Shown: positions 1 to 11,000, numbered from the stretch's first letter. The stretch: DNA of 64,000 nucleotides from Saussurea involucrata (GCA_033807775.1 CM066327.1:74220795-74284794), one strand, 5' to 3'. The notes: generated by a model not told the origin, from the sequence alone. Program-made: numbers and translations.

Positions 1-82
1 TCCAAAGCCTTTTGTTTCTATTTCATCTCATCACTCATATAACTGTAAATGCTTTAATCTTCTGTTTACATTAAAGAACCAT

Positions 83-268
83 TTGTCTAGATCAAACTAT
101 GTTCAAAATGGGTCATTTCAAAAGAAAATTCCAAAGTCCCAAAGTGAGAAAAGTCATAGAAAGGAACCTGGCAAACCAGCTAAACTTGGCAAACCAGAGG
201 ACCTTACAACAGATCCTAATCTTAACAGAAAAGGACCAATTTGGAAATGGGTACCAAAATGTCTTTAA
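83..268 (+). pseudogene. Copia gag-pol linker fragment
   Basis: The frame is basic and Lys/Ser/Pro-rich and ends in GPIWKWVPK plus two residues and a TAA stop. That ending matches the block just before the protease in SIRE-type copia polyproteins; element F has a matching block (GPILIWLPK) at about 30,840-30,866. No protease DSG motif follows here. A pyrimidine run and GCAG come right after the stop. The fragment is too short to have a function of its own; it identifies A as copia. Confidence 0.65.
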
Positions 269-799
269 TCTGTTTTGCAGGTACTTGGACTCCTTAATAC
301 ATCTGTTAAGGACTCACACTTCAGTGGACAATGGACTCTTAAACACTCAGTTTAAGACTCATCCTTCAAAGGCAATTGATTTCGGTGCACAACAATCAAG
401 TACTATGACAGCATGCTGACAGATTTGCGATGTTGTAGTAAATTGATTATATCTCACTGATCAAGACTCCAATTGATGCGATTCAAAAGGCCCTCGATTT
501 AAAACACATTGATGAACAACTTTCATGTTTTAATATTTCAGAGATTCGAAATTTAGACGGGTCATATGCATCATTGAAGTATACAACAGTGTGCTGATGG
601 AAAGCTGATGGACAGATCTGCGCGACTGTGGTAAATCAACCATATCTTATTCGTACGAGCTCCAAAAGAGGTGATTCAAGATGATCTGAACAGATAACAA
701 ACCAATAAAAGTTGTTTGTGTTTTGAGTTTTTGCAAACTCCAGAGGTAAAATGGTCTACATCAGTGTCAAAGTTAGTGTAACATTTCTGTTAAGGTTCT

Positions 800-1345
800 G
801 TCGAGCCGCGACCAAACCTCTGCCGGACGCGACCAAACCTCTGCCGGATGCGACCAACCTCTACCGAGCCACAACCAAACCTCTGCCGGCTGTGACCAAA
901 CCTCTTCCGAGCAAGGGTAAACCAAAGTAAGAATGTATCGCACAAAATCTTTTCAAAAACAGTTTTCTAGGACACCAACTTCCAAATACGTCCTAAAAAC
1001 ATTGCCTAAAACGATGAAAACTTTGGATGATCAAAAATGTTTATGAATCGTTAGCTATTAGAAATTTTCTCTCATAGAACCTCTGCCGAGTTTCACATAG
1101 CTTCAAAACCTCTGTTGGTGAAAATTCTGTGCTAACGCTCTATCGATTAGTTCCAATGCTTTTTCAAACGATCTTGGTAAAGATGCAAGTCTATAGAAGA
1201 ATAAAAGTCAAGTCTCAGATCACAGAGCCGCGACTAACCTCTGCCGAGAAGCGACCAACCTCTGCCGAGGAGCGACCAACCTCTGCCGAGCCATGACCAA
1301 CCTCTGCCGAGCCGCGACCAAACCTCTGCCGAGCCTTTGTCAAGC
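800..1345 (+). repeat. CCTCTGCCGA-type degenerate tandem array
   Basis: A unit of roughly 22 bp, about CGACCAAACCTCTGCCGAGC, is repeated four to five times at 800-910 and again at 1,222-1,345, with single copies near 1,080 and 1,110. Units vary by substitution (CCGG for CCGA, TTCC for TGCC) and by one-base indels. The array lies in the untranslated interior of element A. Confidence 0.8.
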
Positions 1346-1838
1346 GTTTGTCAAGCCGCAATCATTCTTTGTCGACCACTCAGACCAACTTCTGGCGACA
1401 ACATAAGCTTTGGCTCAGAATTTTGAGACCACCCTCTGGGGTACTGTTCACCACAGAGCCTCTGTGAAACCCGACAGAGCCTCTGTGGACTGAACCTCTG
1501 CGACCGAACCTCAGAGCCCGTAGCCCAACGTCTTAGTACTTGTTGTCAGCTTTGCGCACCTGTCGTATTTTCAACAGAAGTCCCTCCTCGAAGCTCCAAA
1601 TTTGATGAGTCCAGATGCGTTGGATTCCTAAGACATAGATGAACAATGTTCGTGTTTTGAGATTGGTCTGAATCAGTGTTCTTCTTGGTCAGAATCTCTG
1701 CTAAAGTCAGTATACATATGCTGGACAGAAAGTTGTGTTTCACTAAAATCATCATCAGAGCTCTGTGGAGTTTTTCAGAGACTCAAAAGATCAGAACCAG
1801 TCTTGAAGATCAAAGTTCATGCAGATCATAAGGTAGAC

Positions 1839-1990
1839 CTCTGTCAGCAGTTGATCAACCTCTGTCGACACGAGATCAGCCTCTGTCGACACGAGATCAG
1901 CCTCTGTCGGCACTACGATCAACCTCTGCCGCAAAACCTCTGCCGCCAAACCTCTGCCGACCAACCTCTGCCGCCAAACATCTACCAGAG
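1839..1990 (+). repeat. Second CCTCTG(C/T)CG array
   Basis: Seven to nine tandem copies with two unit lengths are seen: CACGAGATCAGCCTCTGTCGA first, then shorter CCAAACCTCTGCCG units. The core word is the one at 800-1,345, so the word appears to have expanded twice within the same element. Confidence 0.75.
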
Positions 1991-2399
1991 GTCTGTTGGT
2001 TTGTCAGAAGCTGTCCAGAGCCCGAAAATTGTTTGTTTGACAGCTTTGCGCTGCTTCAAAAAAATGCACATAACTTTTGACTCGGCGCTCCAAATTACAC
2101 GAGTCCAGTTGCATTGGAAAGATAATTCACAGACGCAGGTCTTTGATGTTCTGCGTTTTCTCAATTTATGTGTGTTGCTATGCCAAAAACAGCTTTAAAG
2201 TCTTCTGTAAGGTGCTGGACCGAAAGCATTGCATTTAATGCATGCTCCTTCCGCTTTCAAGAACGGTGTTCTCTCAACGTTTCTACACACAGCAGTGTAG
2301 AACCAGTACCTCATCAGAATTGATGCTTCTACATAACTCAGTGTAGGACCAGTACCTCAGATATGTTCAGTTCAGAGTTTTTTTTAACTGGTATTTCTA

Positions 2400-3760
2400 A
2401 ACTCTGACCCCTTGCATTGATTTTAATTATTAGTGCTTTTGGATATTCCTAACAAATGAGGAATCATCAAAGATGATTACCAAAATATTTTTTGATTTTA
2501 CAGGATATCTAATTTCAAATTGAGCTTCAATGAGATTAAATACTCAATTTGAGGGGGAGAATGCCAATCTGACCATGTACATCCAAAGGTAAATTTCTAA
2601 ATCTTTAGACTCATCATTTTTAAAGAAGACTAACTTTAAAATGATAAAACCTTTCAAAAATGGTCAAACCACTTCTAGATGCTAAATGCTTTTTCTGATA
2701 TAGAAGTTGGATTTTTAATGCTTTTCTGAGACTAAAAATAGTCAGTGTGTGGAACAATACAATCTTTAGGACAACAATTTCATGGGATCAATGTGTGAGC
2801 ATATATAGCACTTCTATGGATTCACTTAAACTTGTGTTTCCTACCAAAGAAGTAAACCTTGAGTGATTGAGAGGTAAAGGGTCTACATTAAAGAGTGGGG
2901 GAGACAACTCATTTGAGTTTTTCTCATTGTGCTTAAGAGGTAAAAATGAAAAGAGAGTTTGGTTAGACGTGAGCTAAATGATAAAAAGAAAGAGGGTGTG
3001 AGAACAGAGTCAAAAGAATTATACAACTCTGCACTAACTTTTTCTGAGCCGGGCAAGCCACATTACTGATTTATCACGATTCTTTGGTGATTATCATTGA
3101 AACAGGCCTTGAGCCCATGCCAACTCTTGAATTAACCCCACTAGCTACTTATTTCCGTCTCAACAGGGAAATACTTCACTTTTCCATGGGGAAGCAGCAT
3201 ATATGCTATCTGATCTTTATTTGGAAGGTTGGACATTGAAAAGAAGGAAATTTGCCCCACCTTCACACTTCACTCATGCACATTGAGTCTGTGGACACCT
3301 GTTATGTCCAAACAGTTTACACACTTTTGAACCTAATAGATAATATTCTATTTTTCTTCCACACAATATCACGAATCTTTGTGATTCCACATGCATATCT
3401 ATGTGATATTGCCAGAACAGTTTGAGAAGTTTAATTTTATAATTCTACTTCTATGATAACTGGAAGTCCTATCAGAGCTTCATATTTGTCAACTCTGAAC
3501 ATAGGCCACACATTTATTTTAATTGTTGTGATAACAGTTGCTATGTGCTTTTGTGTTAGATGATTACCCCTGGTTACTTATTATTGTTAATGCAGATTCT
3601 CATGAGCCGAATGTGTTCGCTACTCTTCATCTCCTAGTTGTTTATCTACCATCGATTATTACTCAAACTGGTTATACAAGCTTCCGCACATCAAATCGTT
3701 CTCTGATTGTTTGAGTTTAATCTATGGGAGATAACTGGGATCTGAAAAATAAAGCAACAT
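2400..3760 (+). other. Untranslated 3' interior of element A, no gene seen
   Basis: This stretch is AT-rich with stops in every frame. It holds a purine run GAGGGGGAGAA near 2,552 that resembles an internal or decayed polypurine tract, and no convincing coding similarity. Paired sequence around 2,290-2,370 repeats AGTGTAG(A/G)ACCAGTACCTCA. Confidence 0.5.
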
Positions 3761-3761
3761 T

Positions 3762-4073
3762 CAAGGGGGAGTAGGCAAAGATCAAGGGGGAGTTAAAAAA
3801 ATGAACTAAAGCAACTGACATTGTGGAAGATCAGGAAAAGAAGACTCTCACAAGACTTGAAGATTGACACTCCAACGCCTCTAAAGAAAGCAAGGGGGAG
3901 ACTACAAGATGACACTCCAAGGGGGAGTAGGCAAAGATCAAGGGGGAGTTAAAAAAATGAACTAAAGCAACTGACATTGTGGAAGATCAGGAAAAGAAGA
4001 CTCTCACAAGACTTGAAGATTGACACTCCAACGCCTCTAAAGAAAGCAAAGGGGAGACTAGAAGATGATTCTT
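3762..4073 (+). repeat. Tandem duplication, 2 x 156 bp, upstream of A's polypurine tract
   Basis: The block starting at CAAGGGGGAGTAGGC (3,762) recurs at 3,918 with near identity over 156 bp. Each copy carries several AGGGGGAG purine runs. The duplication lies just before the true polypurine tract, a place where plus-strand priming slippage could create it. Only a few mismatches are visible. Confidence 0.9.
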
Positions 4074-4087
4074 TCTTTATAAAACAT

Positions 4088-4098
4088 TAGGGGGAGAT
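4088..4098 (+). other. Polypurine tract of element A
   Basis: TAGGGGGAGAT lies immediately before the LTR that starts TGTTAGC. This is the usual plus-strand primer position in plant copia elements. Confidence 0.8.
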
Positions 4099-4412
4099 TG
4101 TTAGCTTTAATTAGCCCCTAATTTATATGAATGTTTTATAAAGAAATAGTGTCAATGACTTATTTGTATTTGTTGAGTGTCAAGGGCTAAAAGTGTAAAT
4201 AACCAATTGTTGTATTGGTTATAAAGTATTGTCTTAGAGAATTTTAGGTTAAGCCTCCTAGTCTCATTTTACTTTCATACGTTTACTGAGAGAGAGAAAG
4301 CTTCAAGAGAGAGTTGTTCTTAATTCCTATATTGTAAACTCTTCTCTTTATTAGTCAATATACAAAGATTATTGCTATTATAATTGTTACTTGTTGTATC
4401 TGGGTTCCTACA
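4099..4412 (+). repeat. 3' LTR of element A (314 bp)
   Basis: It begins TGTTAGCTTTAATTAG and ends GGGTTCCTACA. A polypurine tract lies on the left and a foreign integrase reading frame resumes on the right. TTATAAAG at 4,219-4,226 is a plausible TATA box. The pair LTR is outside the window. Confidence 0.8.
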
Positions 4413-4761
4413 GGTGTTGTGGAAAGACGTAATCGAACGTTAGTCGAATCCGCAAGAACTATGCTGGATTGCTCGAATCTACCATTATTCCTTTGGGCTG
4501 AGGTTGTCGCAACTGCATGTTACACTCAGAATCGTTCAGTCATACATCGTCGGTTTGGAAAAACTCCCTGATGAGGTTATGAATAACCGGAAGCCAACCT
4601 TAAAGCATCTTCGAGTCTTTGGTTGCAAATGCTTTGTACTGAACGGAAAGGAGAACCGTAACAAGTTCAGTCGAAAAGTGATTGATGGAATCTTCGTCGG
4701 ATATTCTTTCTCTGCAGCTTTATATCGAATCTACTTGAAGCAGTCCAGAACAGTAATTTAA
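4413..4761 (+). pseudogene. Copia integrase, C-terminal half (element B)
   Basis: The frame opens with GVVERRNRTLVESARTML, which contains the last acidic residue of the DDE triad, and continues with the WAEVVATACYTQNRS segment. A one-base shift with two stops near 4,572 moves the frame; it then reads MNNRKPTLKHLRVFGCKC and IFVGYSF, the conserved C-terminal block. It stops at 4,759-4,761. The N-terminal integrase is cut off by element A. Not functional. Confidence 0.85.
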
Positions 4762-4794
4762 AGTGTTAATGTCAAATTTGATGAGCATAACGAA

Positions 4795-5409
4795 ATGTCT
4801 TCTGATCACAACAGTTCAGAACCCGTGATAACTGGAATTTTAGCTTCTGAACAATACAGTTCAAAACCTATTCCAAAACCGAATCAGGATCAACCCTCAT
4901 CTTCTAAATCTCATTTAACTGATCTTGATTATTTGTTTGAAGATTTTTATGATGAATACTTTGGTATTTACAAATGTTCTGATGTTCTTAACAGGAATAA
5001 ACCCGCATCTATAACAATTTCCGCTGTTGTACCTACTACTGATACATATGCAAATCAATCAACAACGATTGATGTTTCATCTCCTGTTCAAGAATCTGCT
5101 GTACCAAATGTGAATTCTACATCACAACCTGTTCCTACAAATGTGGGAACTTCAACACAAAACACAAGTTCTTTAGTGAATGCTACTACTACTCCTCAGC
5201 ATCCTGAATCTTCTGGAGTACCAATTCCATCTACTGTTATTCCTCCAGAAATTCCAAGTGCTGAAGTAGATGTACCAGTAGCTGATCAAGAGACAAATGA
5301 TTCTCTCGACAATGTTCAAACATCATACGTTCCACACCCGCACTCAACTAAGTGGACGAAGGCTCATTATATTAATAAAATAATAGGTGACCCTAATTCA
5401 CCGGTTTAG
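4795..5409 (+). pseudogene. Integrase-RT linker of element B
   Basis: About 205 open codons rich in Ser, Thr, Pro and Val, with several VP and TTP clusters and no recognisable fold. It sits between the integrase C-terminal block and the RT, where copia polyproteins have a low-complexity linker. It ends at a stop just after HYINKIIGDPNSPV, a block that normally leads into RT, so the polyprotein frame is broken here. Confidence 0.7.
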
Positions 5410-7254
5410 ACGCGTTCGTCAGCTATAATGGCTACGGCTAATGAGTGCTTTTTGCGATCTTTTTGAGCAATGTTGAACCACTATCGGTTTTAGAGGCTCT
5501 AAATGATCCAGATTGGGTGATCGCGATGCAAGAAGAACTCAACCAGTTTGAGGCGTTGAAAGTCTGGAGACTTGTTCCCCGTTCGGCGGATAAAAGTGTC
5601 ATCGGTACCAAATGGGTATTCAAAAATAAGAAGGATGAAGACGGAATTATCGTTCGTAACAAATCCAGACTAGTAGCAAAAGGATATCTCCAGCAAGAGG
5701 GCATAGACTATGACGAAACATATGCTCCGGTCACGCGAATTGAAGCATTCAGAATCGTTCTAGCATTCGCGGCGTACAAAAACCTTACCGTCTATTAGAT
5801 GGATGTGAAAACAGTGTTTCTGAATGGCGTTCTTAAATAGGAGGTATATGTATCACAACCTGAAGGGTTCGTCGACAAAGAACATCTAAACCATGTATAC
5901 ATTTTGGATAAAGCCTTATATGGTCTAAAACAAGCCCCTCGCGCTTGGTATGAGGTTCTTTCAACTTTCCTACTTGAGAAAGGTTTCGAAAAAGGTAAAA
6001 TAGATACGACATTATACATAAAGCACGAAGCAGGTGAAATTATTGTTGTACAAATTTACGTAGATGACATTATATTTGGTTCGACTAACCCCGATTTATG
6101 TACATGGTTTTTTGACATCATGGTGACCAGGCTCCAGATGAGCATGATGGGAGAGATCAATTTCTTTCTCGGATTGCAAGTGAAGCAATTCTCAACGGGA
6201 ATCTTCATCAACCAATCCAAATACATATTCGACATTTTGAAGAAATTCAAAATGGAGAATTGTACATCTATCGGAACACCTATGGCACATGGTTCCAAGA
6301 TCGGTCCAGACGAAAATGGTAAGAAAACATATATAAGGACTTATCGAGGTATGATAGGTTCTCTCATGTACTTAACTTCTGCAGCAGGTATGCAATCAGA
6401 AACATATTTTCCTCGGTCTTCAAATCAAACAAAATGAAAAAGGAACTTTCATTCACCAAGGAAAATATGTTAAAGATATGCTGAAAAAGTTTGATTTAAC
6501 TCAGAGCTCAACTATGAAAACCCCTATGGCACCGCCGCTGACACTAAACAAGGATCCTTCAGGGAAACATGTTAATGTCACAGCGTACCGTGGGATGATC
6601 GGCTCTCTTCTGTATCTTACAGCTAGCCGGCCTGATATTATGTACGCAACCTGTTTGTGTGCACGATATCAAGCTGAACCTAAGGAATCTCATTTGATCG
6701 CTTTAAAGAGAATCTTTCGTTACCTAAAGGGTACTCCTAAGTCCTAACCTAGGTCTTTGGTATCCCAAAGACTCAGGGTTTGATCTAATCGCCTATTCAG
6801 ATAGTGACTTTGCAGGTTGCAAAATGGATAGGAAAAGCACCACAGGAGGTTGTCAGCTCCTGGGTGAAAAGCTGGTGAGTTGGACAAGTAAGAAGCAAAA
6901 CTCAGTGTCCACCTCAACCGCTGAAGCTGAATACGTAGCCGCTCGAAGCTGTTATTCTCAGGTCTTGTGGATGAGAAATCAACTACTGGACTATGACCTT
7001 CAGCTCTAAAAAATTCCAATCTATTGCGACAGCACAAGTGCCATCGCTATAGCAAATAATCGAGTGCTACACTCAAAGACTAAACACATCGAAATCAGGT
7101 ATCATTTTATCAGCGATCCTGTGATGAATGGTGATATAGAACTTCATTTTATCCCAACTGATTTTCAGTTAGCTGATCTGTTCACCAAACCTCTTGATGA
7201 GACAAGATTCAACTTTCTCATTAGTGAGCATGGAATGCTGAACTTAGAAGAGTA
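5410..7254 (+). pseudogene. Copia reverse transcriptase and RNase H (element B), chimeric
   Basis: RT motifs are easy to follow: DPDWVIAMQEELNQFE, GTKWVFKNKKDEDG, LVAKGYLQQEGIDYDE, the MDVK block holding the first catalytic Asp, and YVDD at 6,057-6,068. In-frame stops occur at 5,796-5,798 and 5,837-5,839. From about 6,165 the fingers-to-connection segment is read twice with different sequence (see the duplication entry). RNase H follows with DRKSTTGGC, STAEAEYVA, CDSTSAIAI and the ADLFTKPLDE end. A further frameshift lies near 6,745 and a stop at 7,007-7,009. Dead coding sequence; the lineage looks SIRE-like. Confidence 0.88.
6165..6632 (+). repeat. Non-identical duplication inside the RT of element B
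   Basis: The stretch FFLGLQVKQ through MIGSLMYLTSA (about 6,165-6,390) is followed after a short junction by FLGLQIKQ through MIGSLLYLTAS (about 6,409-6,632), an offset of about 243 bp. The copies differ at many residues, so this is not a recent tandem duplication. Template switching or unequal recombination between two related copia elements fits better. Confidence 0.85.
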
Positions 7255-7799
7255 AAATCTTCAGCGGTTCACATTTGATCAGTGAAAATAAAATTAACTT
7301 GTATAACCCCATTAATCATCTGCTCTCTGAACAAAATTGATTCGCTGATATCAAGGTATGTTCTCTCTTACTCGCTGACGTTCGCCTATGAATGCAAGAT
7401 TTCAAAACAAATTTCACCGCTGAATATCTCTTCCTTTCAGTGATACTTTGAAATTTCAAAACTTAACACTGATATTTCTAGTCAGTGCTTCATGTTTTCA
7501 AAATGTCCCCGAGTTTTCAAAATTCTCAGACATCCTAAAATATGAAAGGAGGTTTGTGACGTCATCACAACGGATAGACCATGGCACGCTTTTCTCTGAA
7601 ACGTTCGCCCGTTTCGTATACCTTGTTCAATCAAATTCAAGGGACGTGTCTGTGTCATCATGAAAAACTTTCCCGCTCATAGTTTTTCTCTCTCTACTCT
7701 CACTATATAAACTCTTTGTGTTTATATTTTTACCTTTTACGCGAACTCATCTCTCTCGAGCAAGAACAACTGTTGTATTTGAACTCATTTTATCCAGAA
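7255..7799 (+). other. Spacer between pol and accessory frame of element B
   Basis: Mostly non-coding, with several copies of the B-family words (A)TCAGCGG, TCGCTGA and CCGCTGAA. The last 120 bp turn pyrimidine-rich (CTCTCTCT) and contain a TATATAAA sequence. No gene is recognised. Confidence 0.5.
7704..7711 (+). promoter_or_regulatory. TATA-box-like site upstream of B's accessory frame
   Basis: TATATAAA lies in a CT-rich context about 115 bp before the start of the accessory frame region. This spacing suits a plant core promoter with an initiation site near 7,735-7,745. No transcript evidence is available, so the call rests on sequence alone. Confidence 0.35.
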
Positions 7800-8622
7800 A
7801 CTGTCCAGAAGAAACTACTAAAGGATGCACAGAAGACTCACCAAGAAAAGACCAAAGTCAGCGGCACCACTCGAGTGGTGTAAGAAGATGTGCCACTACA
7901 GACAACATCCCTCAAGGATAAAAGATGTAAATTTCAAAGGGAGATATGCCTTGAAAAATAACATAAAAGTACAGATCGTTCATGTCCAAGTAGTCAGAGA
8001 AAACAGCTACAACAGAATTTGCTACATGTCAGACCTGGACAAGTTCGGTTTCCCTGAATAGTTGGAAATGAGAATCGCAATTCAGCGATCCCGCTCAACT
8101 TTCAAGACTTATGTTCAAGAAGCTATAAACAGGCTAATTGACTTAGTTACCTCAGCGGTAGATATTCCACCTCCGCCACCAATTCAAAAGAAACGAGCTG
8201 CACCAAAGAAGAAGACTCCTTCCTCTCCAGGTCCTGAAATTAGAAACGAGACAGGGATTGACTTCTCTCGTGAAGCAGTTCTTGGCCCTGCCCCTGACCT
8301 CTCTGGACTCGACGTATCTCTACCTCCCGCTGAAGATTTCTTCCCTGGCAAAGTTATCAGCAATCCATATGGCATTTTCTTCTATGACTTCAATGGTCAC
8401 CAACGCTTTCAACGCATCTCTGAGTTATACAAAGCTCCAATCGAACAACTCAGAGATTTACTCTACTGGTGTGAGTACAAATACAATCTTCTCGGATCAC
8501 TCCTGAAACCCCACATCTACCTCGAAGCAAAGAAAAGAAGGGATCAGGGAGTTACTCTTCCCGATTGGATGATTCCAGAGACTGATTCTCTTGATGAACT
8601 CGTCAAGAAAGAACCTGATTAG
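7800..8622 (+). pseudogene. 3' accessory protein of element B (homologue in L)
   Basis: A frame from about 7,825 to 8,622 is interrupted by a single TAG at 8,059-8,061. The L copy has a Trp codon there, so one point mutation broke it. The protein has a basic N-terminal part, an Ala/Pro/Lys hinge (about 8,180-8,230), the block GIDFSREAVLGP, an acidic SLPPAEDFF block and an aromatic segment IFFYDFNGHQRF, then ends DELVKKEPD. It lies between RNase H and the LTR, where SIRE-type elements can carry an extra frame. I recognise no signal peptide, membrane segment or known domain. Function unknown. Confidence 0.7.
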
Positions 8623-8884
8623 CTGATAGGATTCTTTGTATTTCTTCTATCTTTATCAGCTTATATCTTTTGTACTTGTATTTTTTTTTGCTGTACTTTT
8701 AATTTTTCTACTTCCCTCTGTAACTTATACGAAGTTTAAAGAAAAATTTCAGCGAATGTACTTTACTCCATCAGTACTTAAAAGATCCCCGAAAACAGTA
8801 AATGGGACAAATATTTTATGATTTCTTTTTATCCTTATGTTTTTATAATTAGCAATTTTCTCTTATTGCTATGTCATAATCAAA

Positions 8885-8895
8885 TAGGGGGAGAT
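8885..8895 (+). other. Polypurine tract of element B
   Basis: TAGGGGGAGAT directly precedes the LTR start TGTTAATCC. Its sequence is identical to the tract of element A. Confidence 0.85.
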
Positions 8896-9853
8896 TGTTA
8901 ATCCAAACCCTCAGTGATTTGATAATGACTCTCTGAGAAACACTTAGTGAAAATTGTAAGTAGACAATATGTATTAGAGTTTCACTATCGCTGATAAGTA
9001 CTATGTCTCTACAGTACCGCTGATAGTTAGCTCTCGTTCTTTAATTGACAAAATCAGCGAACACTGTTCATCAGCAAGCCCTGAGCCTGTTCAGTCTTAC
9101 TGATGATCGCTGATAGTTTTAGTTGGTTACTTATGATCCCTGAATACAAGTTTCACATCAACTATGTTTTACGCTGAAGTCGAAGATCAAGCCAAAGAAG
9201 CAGCGACAAGTCTACTAATGAACTGATGCGGATATCAGCGAAGCCAAGACCTGTCCACTCAAACGTGAAGTTTCAAGTAGAAGACTTCAGCGAACGCTGA
9301 ACTTTATCACTCGCTGATAAAGAACTATTCAGCGAACGCTGATCATGAATTTCCTCTACAAGATACGTTTGTCTTATCCCCTTGCACGTCTCCGTACGAT
9401 CTGCCAGAACGGACATCCTTTTTGTCCAGATTCGCACAACCAACTCTGATTCTACATTGTTCATCACGCGGCTACTAGGTTGTCTACCAAAGTCAAAACA
9501 TGCAACAAATCAGCTGTTGCCACGTGTAAAGTGATACTGATATGCATTAAATGCATGCAGTATATAAAGGAAACCCTACTTCAGAAATGAAGTGCTCGGC
9601 CATTTCCTTATCTCACTATTCTGTGTGTTAGAATATTATCCTTAATATTCTTATCTTCTTTCTTACTTATTTCTAGTGCAAGAAATCTTAGTGATTCTCT
9701 TAACTTGTTTAGATTAGGTTTATTCGTCAATCTTGTTCCGCAACAAGTTGTAAATTATTGATACATATCAATAAAAAATTTAGAAAAGTAAAAATCGTGT
9801 GTTTGTATTCAACCCCCCTTCTACAAACTTGTATAACCCTTTCGAGACCAACA
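8896..9853 (+). repeat. 3' LTR of element B (about 958 bp)
   Basis: It starts TGTTAATCCAAACCC and ends GACCAACA (the end could be 9,856). The minus-strand sequence 12,217-11,337 is a clear homologue, which confirms it as an LTR. It contains several TCAGCGA/TCGCTGA words, including TCAGCGAACGCTGA twice. A CCCCCCTTCTACA block near the end is typical of long copia LTRs. Confidence 0.85.
9561..9568 (+). promoter_or_regulatory. TATA box in the LTR of B
   Basis: TATATAAA follows the palindromic ATGCATTAAATGCAT and precedes GGAAACCCTACTTCA. The L-family LTR has the corresponding TATAAATAGG on the minus strand at 11,524-11,533, so the core promoter is conserved between the two copies. Confidence 0.65.
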
Positions 9854-10079
9854 ACAATCCGGATGAAATCTTCCAGAAAGCAGCGTGAAAAAGGAAACTT
9901 ACCCGGAAACAATGAGATTGTCCGGTAACTGAGGTTGTGGTGAACAAATTGACTTGTATGCGATTAGGGTTGCCCAAAATAGTTCCTGAAAGATTAGAAA
10001 CCTTCCAAAACACAGAAATAACAATACCCTAAACGATTTTGAAGCAAAATAACAAGCTTTTGATGGAAAAAAATATGAT

Positions 10080-10530
10080 AGAGTCTCGTTTCTAAATATA
10101 TTGGGAACCGGGACTTGGGAAATCCGGAACGATGGACCCGGGAGTAGAGACCGGAAGCGGTATGCGATCAGAAACATTGAAGATCCGGAACCGGTATATT
10201 TCGGAAGCCGTATTATATCCGGTATTGAAACCCGGTAAGCGCGGTACCGGGACTTGTCCGGAACCGGTGTTAGACCGGAACCGGAATGAGTTCCGGTAGA
10301 TCCTAAATCCGGTAAAAGACCAGGAGTAAAAAATAGAACCAGATGAGAATAGGAATCAGGATGATATCGGATCCGGAACCGGTGTTAGATCCGGTGTGGT
10401 CCGGCACCGGTTTGAAACTCGGTATGATCCGGAATCGGATTTGAATCTCGTATATACCGGAACCGGGTTTGAATCCAGTGTAGTCCGGGACCGGGATATG
10501 GATCCGATATGAATTGGATCCGGTTTCTAG
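10080..10530 (-). repeat. CCGG-rich word array in the leader of K
   Basis: CCGGAACCGG, TCCGGA, ACCGGT and CCGGT occur tens of times within about 450 bp, most as short palindromes spaced 10-25 bp apart. The array is not strictly tandem. It lies downstream of the primer site in the untranslated leader. Element G has a thinner version (TCCGGAT words, 44,339-44,660) at the same position. Confidence 0.85.
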
Positions 10531-11000
10531 GTGCGGGAAATAAAGAGACCGAGACTCAAACAATAAGTCCCGTATTCAAGCTAGTTCGAGAAGAAAAGTG
10601 TACTTGGAGTTGCGAAAACTCACCGATTTGACTGAAAAGCTTCGAACAACTTCTGCAAAAACTTTAGGAACACACCCAACAACCACAGAAAGTAAAAACA
10701 ACTAACCAAATAGAAATTTAACCCACTTTTGAGCAATAATTGAAATTGTTTCAAGAACAGAGTATTCAAAACCCAGACTTGGAAAAAATCAAAATTGATG
10801 ATCAAAAACTTAGAATTTGATTCTGAAAATTTGCAGAAATAAATTTTAGAATATCACGAATAGATTGGTAAAAACAAATTTAACTATTATTGCAAAAATC
10901 AACAGAATAAAAAAAACCTAAGAACACAGCGCCGTTTTGTTATGTCGATGAACACAGATAAAAATTGATACATTTTAGATCGATAGCTTTATCCCTCTAC

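Larger units (their letters stand above)
416..2150 (+). repeat. Four diverged copies of a ~100 bp motif in element A
   Basis: Similar blocks start near 416, 612, 1,546 and 2,039. Each opens with CAG(A/C)T(T/C)TGCG, contains a GAGCTCCAAA-like core and a GATGAGTCCA-like or GATGCGATTC-like segment, and ends near TTTGATG or AACATG. The copies are interleaved with the CCTCTGCCGA arrays. No coding capacity is apparent. Similarity was judged by eye and is modest. Confidence 0.45.
1..4412 (+). mobile_element. Element A: 3' part of a copia-type LTR retrotransposon
   Basis: Only the 3' part is in view; the 5' LTR lies beyond the left edge. A short gag-pol linker fragment (83-268) is followed by about 3.8 kb without recognisable protease, integrase, RT or RNase H, then a polypurine tract and an LTR ending at 4,412. 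The next base continues a copia integrase frame belonging to element B, so A is inserted in B. If so, the 5 bp GGTGT at 4,413-4,417 should also precede A's unseen 5' LTR. The missing pol makes A a deletion derivative or a non-autonomous family. Assignment to copia rests on the linker and LTR style. Confidence 0.75.
4413..9853 (+). mobile_element. Element B: 3' part of a SIRE-like copia retrotransposon
   Basis: Visible in order: integrase C-terminal half, Ser/Thr/Pro-rich linker, RT, RNase H, a spacer, a 3' accessory frame, polypurine tract and a 958 bp LTR. The 5' half must lie left of element A beyond the window. Pol carries stops and frameshifts throughout, and the RT has a chimeric duplication. 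The right end (GACCAACA at 9,846-9,853, or three bases further) abuts the leader of element K, so B is inserted in K. Confidence 0.85.

Noticed and set aside
800..1990. CRISPR-like pattern of short repeats
   Set aside because: Units are degenerate, have no constant-length unique spacers, and lie inside a plant LTR retrotransposon.
9727..10563. Minus-strand frames in K as coding
   Set aside because: Short overlapping frames through a CCGG word field; no conservation of reading frame with G.
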